Below, piece by piece: positions 4,449-5,313 of a stretch of DNA of 5,313 nt (its first letter is position 1; every line of letters begins with the position of its first letter). The position numbers and the translations under genes were made by a program. The notes beneath the pieces are model-generated. The model was not told where the DNA came from, ran no database searches, and saw nothing but the letters and a program-made list of their open reading frames with translations. The DNA is from Clostridia bacterium (GTDB lineage: Bacteria; Bacillota; Clostridia; Christensenellales; UBA1242): contig JAFQBZ010000127.1 of NCBI GenBank assembly GCA_017399515.1, positions 1 to 5,313 on the forward strand. The letters run 5' to 3'.

Positions 4449-5213
4449 TTATCTTGACATCTGTCTTGGAGCCATTGCTGGTTGATGCGCCGGCTTTGAC
4501 ATCGCTCTTGTTGCTGCTCTTTGTGCAGCAGCCTCTTTTTCTCTTGTTTCTGAGTTTTTCACATAATAAATTTTTGAGCCACTTCTTGGTGCTGCTTTTA
4601 AAATCACGCCTTTGATTTTCTTTGCACCTTTGCCTTTCTTTTTGCCTTGTTTTTTGTCTTCTTCAGGCTTCTCTTCTTCAGGTTTTTCTTTTTTCTTCCT
4701 TGCCTGTCTTTCTTCTTCGGCTTTTTGTGCTTTTTCAGCAGCCTCATTTTGTCTTGCAACTCTGCTGTTATAATTGCTTTTTCTTGCTTCAAATATTTTT
4801 ATCAAATTATCAAGCGTTTCAAGTTGTGCTTTATATTTCTTTTCGGCTTCTTCATCATAAGAATCTGACCAACCGTCTAAAAATAATTTAAGTGAAGCGT
4901 GATGAAGGTTCATAAAATCTGCATAAAGTTGGTCTAAATGTGTAAACACTTCTTCAGGATTATACTCAAACTTTTGCTTATATTTTGCAACTAAGTTTGC
5001 CACCAAACTTTCTTTGAAAAATCTGCTTTTAAACAAAGAAGTCATCTCTTTTGCTTTTTCAATAAATGTTTGACGAAGGTCTTGAATTTGATGAGCCATT
5101 TCTTCATCGGTTATGCAATCTTTTCTATATCTGCTATCAAGTGACTTAACTCTAATTGCGATATCATTAAACTCTGAAAGCGCTATTCTTGCATTAACTT
5201 CTTGTTCTCTCAT
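4449..5213 (-). CDS. Uncharacterised helical, Lys/Glu-rich protein
   Basis: The product has 254 residues with no signal peptide or transmembrane segment, so it is probably cytosolic. Residues 1-150 look mostly alpha-helical with regular hydrophobic spacing (for example DLRQTFIEKAKEMTSLF and LETLDNLIKIFEARK). Residues 158-202 are a highly charged stretch dominated by Lys and Glu, including a repeated KPEE unit at 177-185 and a run rich in Lys and Gly at 187-202. Residues 203-222 (KGVILKAAPRSGSKIYYVKN) may be a short ordered piece, and the end (223-254) is Ala, Arg, Pro and Met-rich and basic. A lysine-rich tail of this type may bind nucleic acid, ribosomes or acidic partners, which is inference from composition only. 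ATG 5213-5211 follows AAAGGAGGAT with a short four-base gap after GGAGG. The gene ends in its own terminator. I do not recognise a family. Confidence 0.8.
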   Translation of the reverse strand: MREQEVNARIALSEFNDIAIRVKSLDSRYRKDCITDEEMAHQIQDLRQTFIEKAKEMTSLFKSRFFKESLVANLVAKYKQKFEYNPEEVFTHLDQLYADFMNLHHASLKLFLDGWSDSYDEEAEKKYKAQLETLDNLIKIFEARKSNYNSRVARQNEAAEKAQKAEEERQARKKKEKPEEEKPEEDKKQGKKKGKGAKKIKGVILKAAPRSGSKIYYVKNSETREKEAAAQRAATRAMSKPAHQPAMAPRQMSR

Positions 5214-5237
5214 AAATCCTCCTTTGCTTGTCTTGTT

Positions 5238-5312
5238 TTACATCGCCATGCATGGTTCTGCAAAACTCGATTCGCTTTTGCTTCTTTTAAAACTTGGTCT
5301 AAAAACTTTAGC
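5238..5312 (-). CDS. Possible 3' end of an upstream gene (partial, frame uncertain)
   Basis: From the window edge an open frame reads AKVFRPSFKRSKSESSFAEP and ends CMAM before TAA 5240-5238, thirteen bases ahead of the ribosome binding site of the next gene. That geometry suits two genes in one operon. A second frame is also open from the edge (LKFLDQVLKEAKANRVLQ..., stopping at 5194 inside the next gene), so the true frame cannot be settled without more sequence. No function can be proposed. Confidence 0.3.
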   Translation of the reverse strand, partial: AKVFRPSFKRSKSESSFAEPCMAM

Positions 5313-5313
5313 C

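Noticed and set aside
5246..5255. Palindrome CCATGCATGG
   Set aside because: It is ten bases only, with no repeat elsewhere in the window and no clear position relative to a promoter.
5235..5263. Promoter for the Lys/Glu-rich gene (TTGCAG, 17 bases, TAAAAC)
   Set aside because: The matches are poor (three and four of six), and the start would fall about ten bases before the ribosome binding site. It more likely belongs to an operon with the upstream frame.

Overview
The window is AT-rich bacterial DNA, and every gene I can support reads on the minus strand. Its core is the classic str cluster in transcription order: rpsL (S12), rpsG (S7), fusA (EF-G) and the first 51 codons of tuf (EF-Tu), which runs off the low-coordinate edge. 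The ribosome binding sites are strong and AGGAGG-like, codons are AT-rich, and S7 (C-terminal MAEANKAFASYRW) and EF-G look like those of low-GC Bacillota, probably a clostridial lineage. S12 is the compact form of about 125 residues, without the insertion I remember from many Bacilli and Clostridia. The organism is therefore inferred only as a Bacillota-like anaerobe-type lineage, with no species claim.

Layout from high to low coordinates (the direction of transcription): (1) 5238-5313 holds the possible 3' tail of an unidentified gene. (2) 4449-5213 encodes a soluble, helical, very Lys/Glu-rich protein of 254 residues with no recognised function; a strong hairpin terminator follows its stop directly. 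(3) 4361-4390 is a promoter, followed by a possible 24-codon small ORF (4248-4322) with an excellent ribosome binding site, then a 202-residue double zinc-ribbon protein (3618-4226) that ends at its own terminator (3577-3608). (4) 3505-3533 is a near-consensus sigma-A promoter for the str operon. The transcript predicted from it begins with a hairpin followed by U6 (3462-3500), which looks exactly like an intrinsic terminator, so it is a candidate attenuator. (5) rpsL and rpsG follow, with a stem-loop across the rpsL stop codon. (6) The 172-base rpsG-fusA gap is packed with inverted repeats and carries a second near-perfect promoter (2351-2379) for fusA-tuf. (7) fusA and tuf follow, with no terminator between them.

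The four str products act together in translation: S12 forms the decoding centre, S7 organises the 30S head, EF-G drives translocation and EF-Tu delivers aminoacyl-tRNA. The coding content is ordinary housekeeping. The interesting signal is in the non-coding DNA: two strong promoters in the cluster whose predicted RNAs each start, within about two bases, with a stem-loop, one of them terminator-like. Transcription starts are predicted from promoter spacing only and no folding energies were calculated. I found no CRISPR array, tRNA, rRNA, insertion sequence or mobile element.
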